The notes below the pieces were generated by a model. The model saw only the letters and a list, made by a program, of their open reading frames with translations, made no database searches and was not told the DNA's origin. From NCBI GenBank assembly GCA_052246725.1, contig JBQQCL010000009.1: a DNA stretch of 64,000 nt; one strand, written 5' to 3'. Both the position numbers and the translations under genes were made by a program. The DNA is from Pseudalkalibacillus sp052246725. GTDB lineage: Bacteria > Bacillota > Bacilli > Bacillales > Fictibacillaceae. How positions within the stretch are numbered: the first letter of the stretch is position 1; every line of letters starts with the position of its first letter. This document shows positions 61,544 to 64,000 of the stretch, in pieces.

Positions 61544-62556
61544 GCATCCATAATTTCTGAGAGTATTTCGTATGAATGTAACCGTGCTTTATGGTCATAG
61601 ATTTGAGAAGCAACAATCAGTTCGTCTGCATTCGTTTCCTCAAGAAACCTCTTAAGCTTTTCTTTTACAGTTTCAGGACTTCCGATGATAGAGCCTCCTA
61701 ATTGTTGTTGCAATGCTGCCTTTTCATATTCAGTCCATCTTCCTTCCATGCTTTCCACAGGAGGCTGTAGCGGACCCAGCCTATTTCGTATCAAATTTAA
61801 AAATTGTTGTTGTAATGAAGTTGCCAACCATTGTGCTTCTTCATCCGTATCAGCTGCGATTACATTGACACCTACCATTGCGTAAGGTTCCTTAAGTACA
61901 TCGGATGGTTCGAAATAGTTGCGATATACCTCTAGTGCAGGAAGAGTGTTGTTGGGTGAGAAATGGCTGGCAAAAGCGAACGGTAAGCCTTCTCGTGCAG
62001 CCAATTCAGCACTGAAACCACTTGACCCTAATAACCAGATTGGAACGTCCAATCCTTCACCTGGATAAGCTCGTACTTTCATGTTTTCATTAGTTTTCGA
62101 TGGATCGAAGTAGCTGCGAAGTTCTTCTAACTGCTCTGGGAAGTCTTGAGCATCCTGTTTGTGATGTCGTCTTAGTGCATATGCAGTTCTCTGATCAGTT
62201 CCAGGTGCTCTTCCTAGACCTAAGTCAATCCTTCCAGGAAATAATGTTTCCAGGGTCCCGAATTGCTCAGCTATCACAAGTGGTGCATGATTCGGCAGCA
62301 TGATCCCACCTGAGCCTACACGTATCGAAGAAGTGTTTGCAGCAACATGACCGATTACTACTGAGGTAGCAGAACTCGCAATTGCTGGCATATTGTGATG
62401 TTCTGCCAGCCAATACCGTCTATATCCCCATTTTTCAGCATGTTGTGCTAAATCTACTGTATTTTGAAAAGAGTCAGAGGGTGTACCACCAGCTAAGATA
62501 GGAGAAAGATCTAATACCGAAACTGGAATACCTATGAATGTTTGTTCTGATGACAT
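61540..62556 (-). CDS. LLM-class (luciferase-like) flavin-dependent oxidoreductase
   Basis: 338 residues from the ATG at 62556 (AAGTGAGAG upstream); the frame runs 15 codons further but without support. TIM-barrel features: PVSVLDLSPILAGGTPSDSF, YWLAEHHNMPAIASSATSVV, RVGSGGIMLPNHAPLVIAEQ, LGLGRAPGTDQ. FMN-dependent monooxygenase family of mostly unknown substrates. The 3' end is formed by a family-A repeat. Confidence 0.88.
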   Translation of the reverse strand: MSSEQTFIGIPVSVLDLSPILAGGTPSDSFQNTVDLAQHAEKWGYRRYWLAEHHNMPAIASSATSVVIGHVAANTSSIRVGSGGIMLPNHAPLVIAEQFGTLETLFPGRIDLGLGRAPGTDQRTAYALRRHHKQDAQDFPEQLEELRSYFDPSKTNENMKVRAYPGEGLDVPIWLLGSSGFSAELAAREGLPFAFASHFSPNNTLPALEVYRNYFEPSDVLKEPYAMVGVNVIAADTDEEAQWLATSLQQQFLNLIRNRLGPLQPPVESMEGRWTEYEKAALQQQLGGSIIGSPETVKEKLKRFLEETNADELIVASQIYDHKARLHSYEILSEIMDA

Positions 62557-62697
62557 ACTCTCACTTCTTTCTTTTATATAGTTACTGATTAATCTTATCA
62601 ATAATCAGTTCACTTATAAAAAAGTATGCCTGGTATTACCAGGTTCCCATATTTGTTATGAATAATCTTAGAATGAATCATCTAATATTGTTGTCAT

Positions 62698-62770
62698 ATA
62701 ACAGCTCCTTAATGGAGCTTTTTTTATGGTCATTTTTAATATCAAGGTTCTGTAATATAACAGAACCAGT
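62698..62770 (+). other. Intergenic hairpins, one terminator-like, with no gene upstream
   Basis: AGCTCC-TTAAT-GGAGCT followed by TTTTTTT (62703-62725), then GGTTCTG-TAATATAA-CAGAACC (62746-62767). They lie in the 387-bp gap between the divergent luciferase-like gene and yhfH. Possibly the end of a short RNA or relic of a lost gene. Confidence 0.5.
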
Positions 62771-62943
62771 TGTCTATAAAAATTTTTTGAATACAAAAAA
62801 GCCTATATAACAGGGTTTTAAGTAATAAATTAATAAATTTCAAAAAAATCAAAAAATGGGTACACAAAATAATATGATTTATGTATACTGTACTATAACA
62901 GAAAAAGAAATAGGGAATTAAAACAAAAAAGGAGGAATTACAA

Positions 62944-63081
62944 ATGGCTTTGGAAAATCCGGTTCAATTTTTCAAAAACTTGCCCAAGAAAAAATGTCCT
63001 GAATGTGGACAGACGATCGTGGAACAGGCTGAGTCATATTTCATGGAGTGTGAGCACTGCTTGTCTAAGAAAGCAGAATAG
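62944..63081 (+). CDS. yhfH: YhfH-like zinc-ribbon small protein
   Basis: 45 residues, MALENPVQFFKNLPKKKCPE, then CGQTIVEQAESYFMECEHCL. CPEC and CEHC pairs form a likely zinc ribbon. Matches the YhfH family of Bacillus; function unknown. AAAGGAGG ribosome site and a terminator directly after the stop. Confidence 0.88.
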   Translation: MALENPVQFFKNLPKKKCPECGQTIVEQAESYFMECEHCLSKKAE

Positions 63082-63082
63082 A

Positions 63083-63111
63083 AGGATGAGGGGAACCTCG
63101 TCCTTTCTATT
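63083..63111 (+). terminator. Terminator of yhfH
   Basis: AAGGATGAGG-GGAA-CCTCGTCCTT followed by TCTATTTCT. Confidence 0.8.
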
Positions 63112-63115
63112 TCTC

Positions 63116-63206
63116 ACTTGAAGAAAGTATAAAATACTTTCTTCAGTATAAGCGCAACTAAGGCTAAGCCTGCGCCTAAGGCTTGACTTTGCCAAGTTTT
63201 CTTTAT
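63116..63206 (+). repeat. Family-A dispersed repeat, copy A7
   Basis: ACTTGAAGAAAGTATAAAAT ... AGGCTTGACTTTGCCAAGTTTTCTTTA. Starts 5 bp after the yhfH terminator. The following 200 bp to aceA hold no recognisable gene. Confidence 0.88.
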
Positions 63207-63407
63207 ATGAATACTTAATGGTCATAACAAAAAAGTAATCGAGGAAAGAAATATCAATTTATTAAACGTTTAGAAGTGACATTCCTAGTAAACCCATGTC
63301 GGTAAAGACTCTGATTTGTTACAGAAAACCAAGGATATTCGTGAATCAAAATGGATGATTCAAGCTTACCTAAAATTAAGCTGATAAAGATAAGGGAGGA
63401 TATATCA

Positions 63408-64000
63408 TTGATTAAAAAAAAGATCGAACAATTAGAGCGCGATTGGAAGAATAATGAACGTTGGAAAGGGGTTACGAGACCCTATACAGGTGAGGATGTA
63501 GTACGTTTAAGAGGCTCAATTGAAATTGAACATACACTAGCAAGACATGGTTCGGAAAAGCTTTGGAAGCTCCTTAATTCGGATGGTTATATCAACGCTC
63601 TTGGTGCTTTGACAGGGAACCAGGCCATGCAACAGGTTAAGGCAGGGTTGAAGGCAATTTACTTAAGCGGGTGGCAGGTTGCTGCCGATGCAAACCTTTC
63701 AGGCAATATGTATCCTGACCAAAGTCTTTATCCAGCCAATAGTGTTCCTCAGGTTGTGAAACGGATCAACCAGACTCTGCAACGTGCTGATCAGATTCAG
63801 TGTATGGAAGGATCGGATGATACTGATTGGTTCGCTCCGATTGTAGCAGATGCTGAGGCCGGTTTCGGTGGTCAGTTGAATGTGTTCGAACTTATGAAGA
63901 GTATGATTGAAGCAGGAGCAGCTGGTGTTCACTTCGAGGATCAATTATCTTCTGAGAAAAAATGCGGGCATTTAGGAGGGAAAGTCTTGCTTCCAACTCA
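63408..64000 (+). CDS. aceA: Isocitrate lyase, N-terminal part (cut by window end)
   Basis: 197 codons visible from a TTG start with AAGGGAGG upstream. KIEQLERDWKNNERWKGVTR, LARHGSEKLWKLLN, GALTGNQAMQQVKAGLKAIY, LSGWQVAADANLSGNMYPDQ, DWFAPIVADAEAGFGG and the catalytic loop KKCGHLGGKVL are isocitrate lyase signatures. It splits isocitrate to glyoxylate and succinate (glyoxylate shunt). Whether malate synthase follows lies outside the window. Confidence 0.96.
   Translation, partial: MIKKKIEQLERDWKNNERWKGVTRPYTGEDVVRLRGSIEIEHTLARHGSEKLWKLLNSDGYINALGALTGNQAMQQVKAGLKAIYLSGWQVAADANLSGNMYPDQSLYPANSVPQVVKRINQTLQRADQIQCMEGSDDTDWFAPIVADAEAGFGGQLNVFELMKSMIEAGAAGVHFEDQLSSEKKCGHLGGKVLLPT

Overview
This window is the replication-origin region of a low-to-moderate GC, endospore-forming Firmicute of the family Bacillaceae. 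The evidence is the gene order, which is close to that around oriC in Bacillus subtilis (rrn-gyrA-gyrB-remB-recF-yaaA-dnaN-dnaA | rpmH-rnpA-yidD-yidC-jag-mnmE-mnmG-rsmG-noc-parA-parB ... yyaC ... ychF-rpsF-ssb-rpsR ... yybS-gdpP-rplI-dnaB-purA ... walRKHIJ-htrA-rlmH), the Bacillus-type signals (DnaA boxes, parS, PurR boxes, rrn boxA) and the sporulation-linked genes spoIIIJ/yidC and yyaC. I cannot name the species from the 131 bases of 16S present.

Layout. 1-9.4 kb: left arm, all genes on the minus strand, running away from the origin into an rRNA operon (16S 5' end at 1-131). 9.4-11.9 kb: bipartite oriC flanking dnaA, with an unwinding element and DnaA-trios between dnaA and dnaN and a dense DnaA-box array upstream of dnaA. 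11.9-23 kb: right arm on the plus strand, with RNase P protein, membrane insertase, tRNA-modification genes, Noc and ParAB with parS sites. 23-30 kb: DUF554, yyaC, a YkvI-like carrier, ychF and the rpsF-ssb-rpsR operon. 30-37.5 kb: yybS-gdpP-rplI-dnaB and PurR-type purA. 37.8-38.5 kb: tRNA-Lys, -Asp and -Phe with partial tandem duplications. 38.7-48.2 kb: an M23 peptidase, the WalRK cell-wall operon, HtrA, a small CxxH/CxxC protein and rlmH. 48-64 kb: more accessory content (YetF-like protein, mqo, a 52-bp tandem repeat, a broken NERD gene, a membrane cupredoxin, Nudix and TauE proteins, a sucrose PTS locus, an M20 peptidase, a luciferase-like oxidoreductase, yhfH) and the start of aceA. mqo and aceA point to malate/glyoxylate metabolism.

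The least ordinary content is non-coding. (i) A 376-bp element (family B below) has long imperfect terminal inverted repeats beginning GGCT and, at two loci, perfect 8-bp target duplications. It behaves like a MITE, with four large copies plus remnants, one of them inside the origin region. (ii) A second, ~90-bp folded repeat (family A) occurs seven times plus one decayed copy. One copy sits inside a family-B element, which demonstrates movement. (iii) Seven exact-period 52-bp tandem units, each with an inverted CGGACAGC/GCTGTCCG pair, lie downstream of mqo. (iv) Two DnaA-box clusters lie outside oriC, in front of mnmE and rlmH. No prophage, CRISPR array, transposase gene or defence island is visible. 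I found no new multi-protein system; the repeat families are the best candidates for under-described biology.
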